Of a DNA stretch of 64,000 nt, positions 8,580 through 17,863 are shown in pieces; the first letter of the stretch is position 1, and the number at the start of each line of letters is the position of its first letter. Below the pieces are notes generated by a model. That model made no database searches. It had not been told where the DNA came from and saw only the letters and a list, made by a program, of their open reading frames with translations. The translations under genes and the position numbers were made by a program. Origin of the DNA: Pseudomonas bananamidigenes (GTDB lineage Bacteria > Pseudomonadota > Gammaproteobacteria > Pseudomonadales > Pseudomonadaceae); NCBI RefSeq assembly GCF_001679645.1, contig NZ_LRUN01000037.1:97894-161893 (forward strand), read 5' to 3'.

Positions 8580-9275
8580 TCACAGCAGAAAATAATCGCG
8601 ACCTTCGACCTGACCCCGGCGCAGCGGGTTCCGGGTGCACCACTGGGCGTAGGATGCGTCGACGAAGCGGTACATCAAATGCTCGTCACGCCCATGGGGA
8701 ATGCCCAGGCGGGTGGTCTGGATGATGTGGCCTGGCGCGGGGCCGGTGTCTTCCACCAGCAGGATTTCGTGGTCGAAACGCTTGGCGTCCCACACCGGCA
8801 CCTTCAGCCCCAGCGCCTTGCACAACAGAGTCTGCCCGGCGCAGAGCTTTTGTGGCGGGCGCGGGCGACCCTGAGCGTCGGGGTTGTTCAGCAGCATCTG
8901 TGCGAGGCTGGCCGGACCACTGATTTCATCAACCCACGGATAGGCCGATTTGATCAGCACCGCGTTGCCGGGACCCTGGGCGCTGAAGTTCAGCGAGTCG
9001 CCGCCACGGGCGTAGTACATATAGATGTGGCCGCCATCCAGAAACAAAGCCTTACGCTTTTCCGTGTAGCCGAGGGAGGCATGGCTGCCTTTTTCCGCGC
9101 AGTAATACGCTTCGGTTTCAATGATTCGGGCGCTGAGCCACAGGTCACCGACCCGGTGGCGGATGACTTTGCCCAGCAGATCCCGGGCCAGCACTTGGGC
9201 ATCGCGGTCGAAAAAAGCGTCCGGAAGGCCCAGCGGCAGGCGCCCGGCATGGGCGCGAACGGTCAGGTTGGACAT
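8580..9275 (-). CDS. mpg: DNA-3-methyladenine glycosylase (AAG/MPG type)
   Basis: 231 residues matching the eukaryotic-type alkyladenine glycosylase family, not AlkA or Tag: ARDLLGKVIRH near the start, the active-site region IIETEAYYCAEKGSHAS (catalytic Glu in IETEAY), then GHIYMYYARGG and NAVLIKSAYP. It excises alkylated or deaminated purines as the first step of base-excision repair. Divergent from proA, which starts about 180 bp away. Normal length, no defects seen. Confidence 0.9.
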   Translation of the reverse strand: MSNLTVRAHAGRLPLGLPDAFFDRDAQVLARDLLGKVIRHRVGDLWLSARIIETEAYYCAEKGSHASLGYTEKRKALFLDGGHIYMYYARGGDSLNFSAQGPGNAVLIKSAYPWVDEISGPASLAQMLLNNPDAQGRPRPPQKLCAGQTLLCKALGLKVPVWDAKRFDHEILLVEDTGPAPGHIIQTTRLGIPHGRDEHLMYRFVDASYAQWCTRNPLRRGQVEGRDYFLL

Positions 9276-9410
9276 GGCAAACGGTGTTTATCCAGACAAA
9301 AGAGGTCGTGATGATAGCAATCCGAGCCTTAATTTCGGCTGAACATCGGCAAATCGCCGTCCATTTCGACCATCCGCCCGTCACCGCTGTTAGTCCCGGG
9401 GCACGACAGC

Positions 9411-9416
9411 TATAAT
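9411..9416 (+). promoter_or_regulatory. Putative -10 box for the proA-nadD-rsfS transcript
   Basis: Perfect TATAAT 37 bp upstream of the preferred proA start. The -35 region is weak (TTAGTC at 9390-9395, 15-bp spacer). It is the only clear promoter-like site before a run of eleven plus-strand genes. Confidence 0.45.
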
Positions 9417-9452
9417 CTGCCGCTTTCCTCTTTGCCAAGACCCCAGCAGACC

Positions 9453-10724
9453 ATGACTGAGTCCGTTCTTGACTACATGACCCGATTGGGTCGCGCCGCC
9501 CGCGAAGCTTCCCGGGTCATCGGCCGTGCCAGTACCGCGCAGAAAAACCGCGCCCTGCTGGCTGCCGCCAATGCTCTGGACGCCGCCCGCACCGAGCTTG
9601 CGGCAGCCAATGAACAGGATCTGGCCGCAGGTCGCGCCAACGGTCTGGAGCCGGCATTGCTGGAACGTCTGGAACTGACCCCGGCCCGCATCGACGGCAT
9701 GATCGTCGGTCTGCGTCAGGTGGCGGCCCTGCCGGACCCGGTCGGCGCGATCCGCGACATGAGCTTCCGTCCGTCGGGGATTCAGGTCGGCAAGATGCGC
9801 GTGCCGCTGGGCGTGATCGGGATCATCTACGAATCCCGGCCGAACGTGACCATCGATGCCGCCAGCCTGTGCCTGAAGTCCGGCAACGCAACCATCCTGC
9901 GCGGTGGCTCAGAGGCAATTCACTCCAACCGTGCCATTGCCGCCTGCATCCAGCGCGGTCTGGCCGAAGCCGAACTGCCGGCCGCCGTGGTGCAAGTGGT
10001 GGAAACCACCGACCGCGCCGCCGTTGGCGCCCTGATCACCATGCCCGAGTACGTCGATGTGATCGTGCCACGCGGTGGCCGTGGCCTGATCGAGCGCATC
10101 AGTCGCGACGCCCGGGTGCCGGTGATCAAACACCTGGACGGCATTTGCCACGTTTATGTCGGCGAGCACGCCGACCTGCCGAAAGCCCGGCGCATCGCCT
10201 TCAATGCCAAGACCTATCGTTATGGCATCTGCGGCGCGATGGAGACGCTGCTGGTCGATCAAAGTGTTGCGAAGGATTTCCTGCCGTCGATGGCGGAACA
10301 GTTCCACGAAAAAGGCGTCGAGCTGCGTGGTTGCGAGCGCACCCGGGCGATCATCGAGGCTGTAGCGGCGACCGAAGAGGACTGGAGCACCGAGTACCTG
10401 GCGCCGATTCTGTCGATCCGCGTGGTCGACGGCCTGGACCAGGCCATCGAACACATTAACCGTTACGGCTCCCATCACACCGATTCGATCGTCAGCGAAA
10501 ACCTCGCCGACACCCGGCAGTTCGTGGCTGAAGTCGACTCGGCGTCGGTGATGATCAACACCCCGACCTGTTTCGCCGATGGATTCGAATACGGATTGGG
10601 TGCCGAGATCGGCATTTCTACTGATAAGCTGCACGCCCGTGGCCCGGTGGGCCTCGAAGGACTGACCTGCGAGAAGTACGTTGTGGTCGGTGATGGCCAG
10701 TTGCGCGGCCAGGCGACGGTCTGA
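9453..10724 (+). CDS. proA: Gamma-glutamyl phosphate reductase
   Basis: 423 residues from the ATG at 9453 ([20 protein letters not shown]), the start used in related species; an in-frame ATG at 9432 is unlikely. It catalyses the NADPH-dependent reduction of gamma-glutamyl phosphate to glutamate semialdehyde in proline synthesis. The ALDH-like catalytic cysteine is in [12 protein letters not shown], and the cofactor region [19 protein letters not shown] is present. nadD follows within a few bases, a gene order I recall from other pseudomonads. Confidence 0.97.
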   Translation: MTESVLDYMTRLGRAAREASRVIGRASTAQKNRALLAAANALDAARTELAAANEQDLAAGRANGLEPALLERLELTPARIDGMIVGLRQVAALPDPVGAIRDMSFRPSGIQVGKMRVPLGVIGIIYESRPNVTIDAASLCLKSGNATILRGGSEAIHSNRAIAACIQRGLAEAELPAAVVQVVETTDRAAVGALITMPEYVDVIVPRGGRGLIERISRDARVPVIKHLDGICHVYVGEHADLPKARRIAFNAKTYRYGICGAMETLLVDQSVAKDFLPSMAEQFHEKGVELRGCERTRAIIEAVAATEEDWSTEYLAPILSIRVVDGLDQAIEHINRYGSHHTDSIVSENLADTRQFVAEVDSASVMINTPTCFADGFEYGLGAEIGISTDKLHARGPVGLEGLTCEKYVVVGDGQLRGQATV

Positions 10725-10725
10725 C

Positions 10726-11415
10726 TTGTCCGACCTCGACCCGAAAGTGCCGAAGTCCGGCAGAAAGCCCCGTCCCCGGCGTATTGGCGTATTGGGCGGA
10801 ACCTTCGATCCGGTACATGTCGGCCATTTGCGTGGCGCGCTGGAAGTCGCCGAGGCGCTGGGGCTCGATGAGCTGCGCATGATGCCCAGCGCCCGCCCGC
10901 CGCACCGCGATACCCCGCAGGTATCGGCGCAGGATCGGCTGGCAATGGTTGAATGCGCGGTGGCCGGAGTGCCGCCGCTGGTGGTGGACGCCCGCGAGCT
11001 TCAGCGGGACAAACCGTCCTGGACCATCGACACCCTGGAGTCGCTGCGTGCCGAAATGGCCGCAGGGACCCAGGTTTTTCTGCTTTTGGGCTGGGACGCA
11101 TTTTGCGGCCTGCCCACCTGGCATCGCTGGGAGGAGTTGCTCCAGCATTGCCACATCCTGGTGCTACAGCGCCCGGACGCCGACAGCGAGCCGCCGGATG
11201 CCTTGCGCAACCTGCTGGCAGCGCGTTCGGTGAGCGACCCGCTGGCCCTGAAAGGGCCGGGCGGACAGATTGCATTCGTCTGGCAGACACCGCTCGCGGT
11301 CTCCGCCACCCAGATCCGTCAACTGCTGGCCAGCGGTAAGTCGGTACGTTTCCTGGTGCCCGACGCGGTCCTGGCCTACATCGATGCGCACGGTCTGTAT
11401 CGTGCGTCGAACTGA
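10726..11415 (+). CDS. nadD: Nicotinate-nucleotide adenylyltransferase
   Basis: Nucleotidyltransferase with the dinucleotide motif [19 protein letters not shown] (HxGH), a Mn/ATP site typical of NadD, and the C-terminal [14 protein letters not shown]. It adenylates nicotinate mononucleotide to deamido-NAD in NAD synthesis. The start is uncertain: no ATG precedes the core motif at a sensible position, so the TTG at 10726, just after the proA stop, is preferred (229 residues); a TTG at 10681 would overlap proA. It is followed by rsfS, the usual pair. Confidence 0.93.
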   Translation: MSDLDPKVPKSGRKPRPRRIGVLGGTFDPVHVGHLRGALEVAEALGLDELRMMPSARPPHRDTPQVSAQDRLAMVECAVAGVPPLVVDARELQRDKPSWTIDTLESLRAEMAAGTQVFLLLGWDAFCGLPTWHRWEELLQHCHILVLQRPDADSEPPDALRNLLAARSVSDPLALKGPGGQIAFVWQTPLAVSATQIRQLLASGKSVRFLVPDAVLAYIDAHGLYRASN

Positions 11416-11487
11416 ACAAGGCGTGCTTCACTGATACGGGTCAACGTATCGCCAAGCCGCCGAATACATGAGCAAAACGAGTTTTAT

Positions 11488-11982
11488 ATGACTGACAAAG
11501 ATGTAAGCAAAGTTAAGCGCAAAGGTACTTTCAAGAGCGCCCCGTTGCCGGAAGTCGCCAACGCCCAGGAGCCGCTGAAAGGCGACGAACTGGTCAAGGT
11601 GGCCGTGGCAGCCCTGGAAGACGTCAAGGCCCAGGACATCCAGATCATCGATGTGCGCGACAAGCAGAGCATCACCGACTACATGATCATCGCCACCGGT
11701 ACGTCCAACCGCCAGATCAACGCGATGCTGGAAAAGGTTCGCGAAGAGGTCAAGAAGAACGGCGCTCGTCCGTTGGGCGAAGAGGGCAAGGGTGACAGCG
11801 ACTGGGTACTGCTGGACCTGGATCTGGTGATCGTGCACATGATGACCGCCTCGGCCCGTCAGTTCTACGACCTGGAGCGCCTGTGGGCCGGTGCCGAGCA
11901 AAGCCGTGCGAGTGATGGCAAGCATCACAGCCCGGAAAACACCCACGAGCATTTCGCCAAGCTCAACAAAGACCAGCTGTAA
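11488..11982 (+). CDS. rsfS: Ribosome silencing factor RsfS
   Basis: 164 residues of the RsfS/YbeB/Iojap family: DIQIIDVRDKQSITDYMIIATG, then DWVLLDLDLVIVHMM and the ending FYDLERLW. RsfS binds ribosomal protein uL14 and blocks subunit joining in starvation. The C-terminal extension after LWAGAE (about 30 charged residues) is longer than in E. coli. It lies 9 bp before rlmH, the conserved order, and is probably translated from the same mRNA. Confidence 0.95.
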   Translation: MTDKDVSKVKRKGTFKSAPLPEVANAQEPLKGDELVKVAVAALEDVKAQDIQIIDVRDKQSITDYMIIATGTSNRQINAMLEKVREEVKKNGARPLGEEGKGDSDWVLLDLDLVIVHMMTASARQFYDLERLWAGAEQSRASDGKHHSPENTHEHFAKLNKDQL

Positions 11983-11991
11983 GGGATCGCC

Positions 11992-12459
11992 GTGCGCCTG
12001 CGACTGATCGCCGTCGGTTCACGCATGCCCAAGTGGGTGGAAGAAGGCTGGCATGAATATGCCAAGCGTCTTCCGTCCGAGCTGGCGCTGGAACTGGTGG
12101 AAATTCCGCTCAATACCCGTGGCAAGAATGCCGACGTGGCGCGCTTCATCCGTCAGGAAGGTGAAGCCATGCTGGCCAAGGTCGGGCACAACGAGCGGAT
12201 CGTCACCCTCGAAGTGCACGGCAAGCCCTGGAGCACCGAGCAACTGGCGGTCGAACTCGACCGCTGGCGACTGGACTCGCGCACGGTCAATTTCATGGTC
12301 GGCGGCCCGGAAGGGCTGGCGCCTGAAGTCTGTGCCCGCGCCGACCAGCGCTGGTCGTTGTCGCCGTTGACGCTGCCGCACCCGTTGGTGCGCATCCTTA
12401 TCGGCGAACAGTTGTATCGTGCCTGGACCGTGCTGTCCGGCCACCCTTACCACAAGTAA
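11992..12459 (+). CDS. rlmH: 23S rRNA pseudouridine-1915 N3-methyltransferase
   Basis: 155 residues starting at GTG 11992, [20 protein letters not shown]. This is a SPOUT methyltransferase with the SAM-binding knot sequence FMVGGPEGL and the C-terminus [24 protein letters not shown]. RlmH methylates pseudouridine 1915 in helix 69 of 23S rRNA. Length is normal, and it sits between rsfS and the mrdA cell-wall genes as in other gamma-proteobacteria. Confidence 0.96.
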   Translation: MRLRLIAVGSRMPKWVEEGWHEYAKRLPSELALELVEIPLNTRGKNADVARFIRQEGEAMLAKVGHNERIVTLEVHGKPWSTEQLAVELDRWRLDSRTVNFMVGGPEGLAPEVCARADQRWSLSPLTLPHPLVRILIGEQLYRAWTVLSGHPYHK

Positions 12460-12469
12460 TCCTGCCCTC

Positions 12470-14365
12470 ATGTCCCAGCCGATCCGCATCAAGGACCACG
12501 AAAAAGACGCACGCCTGGTGCGTAGTCGCGTCGTGTTCGGGGCCATTGCGATCGTTGCACTGATCGGTGTGCTGATCGCCCGGCTGTATTTCCTGCAGGT
12601 CATCCAGTACGAGTACCACTCGACGCTTTCGGAAAACAATCGCGTCCATGTCCAGCCGATTCCACCGACCCGCGGCCTGATCTATGACCGCAACGGCGTG
12701 GTGGTGGCAGACAATCGTCCGAGCTTCAGCCTGAGCATGACCCGGGAGCGTTCCGGCGACTGGCAGCAGGTGCTCGACGTGATCGTCGAAGTGTTGCAGT
12801 TGACGCCGGAAGACCGGGTGATCTTCGAAAAACGCATGCGTCAGGGGCGCCGGCCGTTCGAGCCGGTGCCGATCCTGTTCGAGCTGACCGAAGAGCAGAT
12901 CGCCCGCATCGCGGTGAACCAGTTCCGTCTGCCGGGGGTGGAAGTGGTCGCGCAACTGGTTCGTCACTATCCGCAGGGCGCGCATTTTGCGCACTCGGTG
13001 GGTTACATGGGACGGATCAACGAAAAAGAGCTGAAGACCCTCGACCCGGTCAACTACAGCGGCACCCACCATATCGGCAAGACCGGTATCGAGCGTTTCT
13101 ACGAAGCGGAACTGCATGGCCAGGTGGGTTACGAAGAAGTCGAGACCAACGCCCGGGGGCGTGTGTTGCGGGTACTCAAGCGGACCGATCCGGTGCCGGG
13201 CAAGGACATTGTCCTGAGCCTCGACATCAAGCTGCAGGAAGCTGCCGAAGCCGCTCTGGGCGGGCGACGTGGCGCGGTGGTGGCGCTGGATCCGAGCACC
13301 GGCGAAGTGCTGGCGATGGTCAGCCAGCCGAGCTTCGACCCGAATCTGTTCGTCACCGGTATCAGCTTCAAGGCTTACGCCGAGCTGCGCGACTCCATCG
13401 ACCGGCCACTGTTCAACCGTGTCCTGCGTGGCCTGTACCCGCCGGGTTCGACGATCAAACCGGCGGTGGCGATTGCCGGTCTGGACGCGGGCGTGGTGAC
13501 GGCGTCGAGCCGGGTGTTCGACCCGGGTTACTACATGCTGCCCAACTACGATCACAAGTACCGCAACTGGAACCGTACCGGTGACGGTTTCGTCGATCTC
13601 GACACGGCGATCATGCGCTCCAACGACACCTACTTCTATGACCTGGCCCACAAGCTCGGCATCGACCGGTTGTCGTCGTACATGAACAAGTTCGGTATCG
13701 GCCAGAAGGTCTCGCTGGACATGTTCGAAGAGTCTCCGGGCCTGATGCCGTCCCGCGAGTGGAAACGCGCCACCCGCAAGCAGGCGTGGTTCCCGGGCGA
13801 GACCCTGATCCTCGGGATCGGCCAGGGCTACATGCAATCGACGCCGCTGCAACTGGCCCAGGCCACCGCGCTGGTGGCCAACAAGGGTGTGTGGAACCGT
13901 CCGCACCTGGCCAAGACCATCGAGGGCGAAAAACCCAAGGACGAGAATCCGATGCCGGACATCGTCCTGCGCGACCCGTCGGACTGGAACAAGGTCAACC
14001 ATGGCATGCAGCAGGTGATGCACGGCGCTCGCGGTACGGCGCGCAAGGCATCGATCGGCGCGCAATACCGGATCGCCGGCAAGTCGGGTACCGCCCAGGT
14101 GGTCGCGATCAAGCAGGGTGAGAAGTACGACCGCTCCAAGGTCCAGGAACGCCATCGCGACCACGCCCTGTTCGTCGGTTTCGCCCCGGCCGACAACCCG
14201 AAAATCGTGGTGTCGGTGATGGTCGAGAACGGTGAGTCCGGTTCCGGCGTCGCCGCGCCCGTGGTGCGTCAGGTGATGGACGCCTGGCTGCTGGATCAGG
14301 ACGGACGCTTGAAGGCCGAATACGCCAGCCCAATCAGTGCGGAGGCTACGGCCCGTGAAGAATAA
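12470..14365 (+). CDS. mrdA: Penicillin-binding protein 2, elongasome transpeptidase
   Basis: About 631 residues from ATG 12470 (MSQPIRIKDHEKDARLVRSR), with one N-terminal membrane anchor (residues 20-45), a dimerisation/pedestal domain, and a transpeptidase domain with SxxK in PPGSTIKPAVAIAG, SxN in RSNDTYFYDLA and KSGT in AGKSGTAQ. PBP2 cross-links peptidoglycan during lateral wall growth together with RodA, whose gene follows with an 11-base overlap. Target of beta-lactams such as mecillinam. Confidence 0.97.
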   Translation: MSQPIRIKDHEKDARLVRSRVVFGAIAIVALIGVLIARLYFLQVIQYEYHSTLSENNRVHVQPIPPTRGLIYDRNGVVVADNRPSFSLSMTRERSGDWQQVLDVIVEVLQLTPEDRVIFEKRMRQGRRPFEPVPILFELTEEQIARIAVNQFRLPGVEVVAQLVRHYPQGAHFAHSVGYMGRINEKELKTLDPVNYSGTHHIGKTGIERFYEAELHGQVGYEEVETNARGRVLRVLKRTDPVPGKDIVLSLDIKLQEAAEAALGGRRGAVVALDPSTGEVLAMVSQPSFDPNLFVTGISFKAYAELRDSIDRPLFNRVLRGLYPPGSTIKPAVAIAGLDAGVVTASSRVFDPGYYMLPNYDHKYRNWNRTGDGFVDLDTAIMRSNDTYFYDLAHKLGIDRLSSYMNKFGIGQKVSLDMFEESPGLMPSREWKRATRKQAWFPGETLILGIGQGYMQSTPLQLAQATALVANKGVWNRPHLAKTIEGEKPKDENPMPDIVLRDPSDWNKVNHGMQQVMHGARGTARKASIGAQYRIAGKSGTAQVVAIKQGEKYDRSKVQERHRDHALFVGFAPADNPKIVVSVMVENGESGSGVAAPVVRQVMDAWLLDQDGRLKAEYASPISAEATAREE

Positions 14366-15500
14366 TTTCGATCGCATGCTCTCCAGCGAGGATGTGATGC
14401 GTCGCCGCGCGACGCTGTTGCAACGTCTGCATATCGATGGTCCTTTGCTGGTCCTGCTGCTGATCCTCGCCGCCGGCAGTCTGTTCGTGCTCTATTCGGC
14501 CAGTGGCAAGAGCTGGGACCTGCTGGCCAAGCAGGCCACGTCGTTCGGCATCGGTCTGGTATCGATGATCGTCATCGCCCAGTTCGAGCCACGCTTCATG
14601 GCCCGCTGGGTGCCGCTCGGCTATGTGATCGGGGTGGTGCTGCTGATGGTGGTGGACATCATGGGCCACAACGCCATGGGCGCGACCCGCTGGATCAACA
14701 TTCCAGGGGTGATCCGCTTCCAGCCATCGGAATTCATGAAGATCCTGATGCCGGCGACCATCGCCTGGTATCTGTCCAAGCGCACGTTGCCGCCGCAGCT
14801 CAAGCATGTGGGGATCAGCCTGATGTTGATCGGTGTGCCGTTCATTCTGATCGTGCGTCAGCCGGACCTGGGCACGTCGCTGCTGATTCTGGCCGGCGGT
14901 GCGTTCGTGCTGTTCATGGGCGGGCTGCGCTGGCGCTGGATCCTCAGCGTGCTGGCGGCTGCCGTACCCGTGGCGATCGCCATGTGGTTCTTCATCATGC
15001 ACGACTACCAGAAGCAACGGATCCTGACCTTCCTCGACCCGGAAAGCGATCCGTTGGGCACCGGCTGGAACATCATTCAGTCGAAGGCCGCCATCGGGTC
15101 CGGCGGCGTGTTCGGCAAGGGCTGGCTGCTGGGCACCCAGTCGCACCTGGACTTTCTGCCGGAAAGCCACACGGACTTCATCATCGCGGTGCTGGGCGAA
15201 GAATTCGGCCTGGTGGGCATCTGCGCGCTGCTGCTGATCTATCTGCTGCTCATCGGCCGCGGTCTGGTGATTACCGCCCAGGCGCAGACGCTGTTCGGCA
15301 AATTGCTCGCCGGTGCCTTGACCATGACGTTTTTTGTTTATGTTTTCGTCAACATCGGTATGGTCAGTGGCCTGTTGCCGGTCGTAGGGGTGCCGTTGCC
15401 GTTCATTAGCTATGGCGGAACTTCGCTGGTGACGCTGCTGTCAGCGTTTGGGGTTTTGATGTCGATTCATACGCATCGCAAGTGGATCGCACAGGTTTGA
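14355..15500 (+). CDS. rodA: Peptidoglycan glycosyltransferase RodA (SEDS)
   Basis: About 381 residues from GTG 14355; an alternative ATG is at 14397 (MRRRATLLQRLHIDGP). SEDS-family polytopic membrane protein with about ten segments and the hallmarks LGATRWI-like AMGATRWINIPGV, FQPSEFMKI, DLGTSLLI, ESHTDFIIAVLGEEFG and PFISYGGTS. It polymerises lipid II glycan strands with PBP2 as partner. Overlap with mrdA supports translational coupling. Confidence 0.96.
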   Translation: MKNNFDRMLSSEDVMRRRATLLQRLHIDGPLLVLLLILAAGSLFVLYSASGKSWDLLAKQATSFGIGLVSMIVIAQFEPRFMARWVPLGYVIGVVLLMVVDIMGHNAMGATRWINIPGVIRFQPSEFMKILMPATIAWYLSKRTLPPQLKHVGISLMLIGVPFILIVRQPDLGTSLLILAGGAFVLFMGGLRWRWILSVLAAAVPVAIAMWFFIMHDYQKQRILTFLDPESDPLGTGWNIIQSKAAIGSGGVFGKGWLLGTQSHLDFLPESHTDFIIAVLGEEFGLVGICALLLIYLLLIGRGLVITAQAQTLFGKLLAGALTMTFFVYVFVNIGMVSGLLPVVGVPLPFISYGGTSLVTLLSAFGVLMSIHTHRKWIAQV

Positions 15501-15517
15501 ATAAGGTGAAGAGTTCA

Positions 15518-16528
15518 ATGCAAGTAATGCGTGACTGGGCGACACGATACGCACCGTGGCTCGGCCTGGTAGGCATCCTTGGCAGCGCGCAGGAAGCGCT
15601 GGCCGGCGATTACGAAGGCTCGCCCCAGGTGGCCGAATTCGTCGGCGAAATGACCCGCGATTACGGTTTTGCCGGCGAGCAACTGATGGCGGTGTTTCGC
15701 GAGGCGCAGCGCAAGCAGGCGATTCTTGATGCCATTTCCAAACCCGCCGAGCGGGTCAAACAGTGGAAAGAATACCGGCCGATGTTCATTACCGACGCGC
15801 GGATTGCCCGCGGTGTGGACTTCTGGCGTCAACACGAAGCGGTCCTGGCCCGCGCCGAGCAGGAATACGGCGTTCCGGCCCAGGTGATCGTGTCGATTAT
15901 CGGCGTTGAGACCTTTTTCGGACGTAATACCGGCAATTACCGGGTGATCGATGCGTTGTCCACGCTGGGATTCGACTATCCTCCCCGTGCCGAATTCTTC
16001 CGCAAGGAGTTGCGTGAGTTTCTGCTGCTGGCCCGCGAAGAGCAGGTCGACCCGTTGACCCTCAAGGGCTCCTACGCCGGGGCGATGGGCCTGCCGCAAT
16101 TCATGCCGAGCAGCTTCCGCGCCTACGCGGTGGATTTCGACGGTGACGGACACATCAATATCTGGAATAACCCGGATGATGCGATCGGCAGCGTCGCCAG
16201 CTACTTCAATCGTCACGGCTGGGTGGCCGGCGAGCCGGTGGTCAGTCGTGCCGATGTGCGCGGCGAACAGGTGGATGAAGGCCTGACCGCCGGCATCGAA
16301 CCGACGAAAACCGTCGCAGAGTTGCGAGCGCTGGGCTGGTCAAGTCATGATGCGCTGCGCGATGATATGCCGGTTACTGCATTTCGCCTGGAAGGCGACA
16401 ACGGTCCGGAATACTGGATGGGCCTGAAGAATTTCTACGCGATCACGCGTTATAACCGCAGCGTGATGTACGCCATGGCCGTACATCAACTGTCTGAAGA
16501 GCTGGTAAAAGCACGGGGCGTCAAGTAA
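15518..16528 (+). CDS. mltB: Lytic murein transglycosylase B (SltB1-like)
   Basis: 336 residues from ATG 15518 (MQVMRDWATRYAPW) with a signal peptide to about residue 27 (AQEALAGDY). There is no lipobox cysteine, so it is probably soluble and periplasmic like P. aeruginosa SltB1. Catalytic Glu lies in IIGVETFFGRNTG, followed by YAGAMGLPQFMPSSF and the DFDGDGHINIWN calcium-loop-like motif. It cleaves glycan strands to 1,6-anhydro products. It sits in the elongasome cluster, directly before rlpA, whose ATG overlaps its stop. Confidence 0.94.
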   Translation: MQVMRDWATRYAPWLGLVGILGSAQEALAGDYEGSPQVAEFVGEMTRDYGFAGEQLMAVFREAQRKQAILDAISKPAERVKQWKEYRPMFITDARIARGVDFWRQHEAVLARAEQEYGVPAQVIVSIIGVETFFGRNTGNYRVIDALSTLGFDYPPRAEFFRKELREFLLLAREEQVDPLTLKGSYAGAMGLPQFMPSSFRAYAVDFDGDGHINIWNNPDDAIGSVASYFNRHGWVAGEPVVSRADVRGEQVDEGLTAGIEPTKTVAELRALGWSSHDALRDDMPVTAFRLEGDNGPEYWMGLKNFYAITRYNRSVMYAMAVHQLSEELVKARGVK

Positions 16529-17539
16529 TGCAGGCATGGCCTATCAACAAACCCCTGAAACTGGTGGCATTCGCCGCGCTGGCGATCATGGTCGCCAGTT
16601 GCTCGACCAGTCGTGCGCCCACCCAGAAATACGCCTCCAACACCGTTCGTGCCCAGCCGGGTCTGGACATCAACCGGGCCCACAAGGACGGCGCGCCATG
16701 GTGGGACGTCGATGTGTCGCGCATCCCGGATGCCACGCCGACTCTGCACACCGGGCCGTACAAGGCCAACCCCTACACCGTGCTGGGCAAGACCTACTTC
16801 CCGTTGCAGGAATCCAAGACCTACGTGGCCTCGGGCACGGCATCCTGGTATGGCACCAAGTTCCATGGGCAGAACACCGCCAACGGCGAAGTCTATGACC
16901 TGTACGGCATGAGTGCCGCCCACAAGACCCTGCCACTGCCCAGTTACGTTCGTGTGACCAACCTGGACAACAACAAGAGCGTGATCCTGCGGGTCAACGA
17001 CCGTGGACCGTTCTATTCGGACCGGATCATCGACCTGTCCTATGCGGCTGCGAAGAAACTCGGCTATGCCGAAATCGGCACCGCGCGCGTCAAGGTCGAG
17101 GGTATCGACCCGCAACAATGGTGGGCCGCCAGGGGCCGTCCGGCGCCTTTGATGCTCAACGAGCCACAAGTCGCGCAGAATAACGTGCCGGCGATCACGG
17201 CTTCGGCGGGCACCATCGAGCAGTGGACGCCTCCGCCGCAACAACATGCCTCCGACACTGTACCTGTACAGATCGGCGCAAAAAAAAAACGCTTCTGCGC
17301 GAGCGTCTGGCCAGTATCTGCAGGTGGGCGCGTTCGCCAACCCGGACGCTGCAGAACTCCTGAGGTCGAAGCTCAGCGGGATGGTGAGCGCTCCGGTGTT
17401 CATCAGCTCGATCGTGCGCAATCAGCAGACCCTGCACCGGGTACGCCTGGGACCGATCGGTACGCCGGGTGAAATCGCCCAGGTGCAGAACAGCGTGCGC
17501 CTGGCCAACCTTGGTTCGCCAAGTGTGGTCACCGAGTAA
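16528..17539 (+). pseudogene. rlpA: Rare lipoprotein A, septal lytic transglycosylase (apparent frameshift at an A10 run)
   Basis: Frame one (from 16528) gives a lipoprotein signal with lipobox MVASC, and a double-psi beta-barrel domain (ASWYGTKFHGQNTANGE, HKTLPLPSYVRVTNL, NDRGPF). It is then broken after residue 251 at a run of ten A (17280-17289). The downstream frame continues with a SPOR domain (GQYLQVGAFANPDAAELL) to a stop at 17539. With nine A the two join in register into a 336-residue protein, the normal RlpA. RlpA cleaves peptide-free (denuded) glycan at the septum through SPOR binding. The extra A is probably a sequencing error; a genuine phase-variable tract is the alternative. 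Confidence 0.88.
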
Positions 17540-17557
17540 ACGTGGGACTTGATTGAC

Positions 17558-17584
17558 GGTTCACCAGCGATTGGGGGGTGAACC
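17558..17584 (+). terminator. Hairpin after rlpA, weak terminator
   Basis: GGTTCACC at 17558-17565 pairs with GGTGAACC at 17577-17584, eight bp with an 11-base loop, 18 bp after the rlpA stop. No T-run follows, so rho-independent termination is doubtful. Confidence 0.35.
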
Positions 17585-17683
17585 AGGTTGTTGGCTCGTC
17601 GAAGAACAAAAGCCCGGCAAAGGGTGACTGGAGTGAGCAACTGAACACGCGATGCTCGTAGGGTTTGCTCGAAAGCTCGCCGA

Positions 17684-17779
17684 GCGGCGATCAGGCAAGG
17701 CAAAAACAGGTGAGGAAGCGGAGTGTAGGGGACCTGCATGAGCATTCCGAATCTGTTTTTAACGCAGCATGATCGTCGC
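17684..17779. repeat. Palindromic intergenic element, copy C (upstream of dacA)
   Basis: Between rlpA and dacA lies a nested hairpin: outer arms GCGGCGAT (17684-17691) and ATCGTCGC (17772-17779, one G-T mismatch), constants CAGGCAAGGC (17692-17701) and AACGCAGCATG (17761-17771), and an inner stem AAAAACAG / CTGTTTTT (17702-17709 / 17753-17760). The constants abut the stems on both sides. The same two constants, on the other strand, frame the core hairpins at 31547-31644 and 50061-50159, where the stems have other sequences. Weaker pairing extends outwards on both sides. The rest of the 325-bp gap before dacA holds no gene that I can support. Confidence 0.65.
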
Positions 17780-17863
17780 GCAGGCAGGTTTCGGGCAAAG
17801 CCTGAAAGACATCTGATTAAATTTTGCCCTTGGGCAGTTTCCATTAGCGATTTCGAGAGACGG

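Noticed and set aside
7197..9311. A 704-codon plus-strand frame opposite the DedA-PAP2 and glycosylase genes
   Set aside because: Shadow of two clear genes; Gln/Arg/His-rich composition typical of antisense GC-rich frames.
17280..17289. Programmed ribosomal frameshifting in rlpA
   Set aside because: RlpA is normally made from one frame, and three other homopolymer errors occur in the window, so an error is the simpler reading; left open as a finding.
17738..17863. N-terminal extension of DacA
   Set aside because: It would put 42 residues before a perfect signal peptide, and overlaps the palindromic element.
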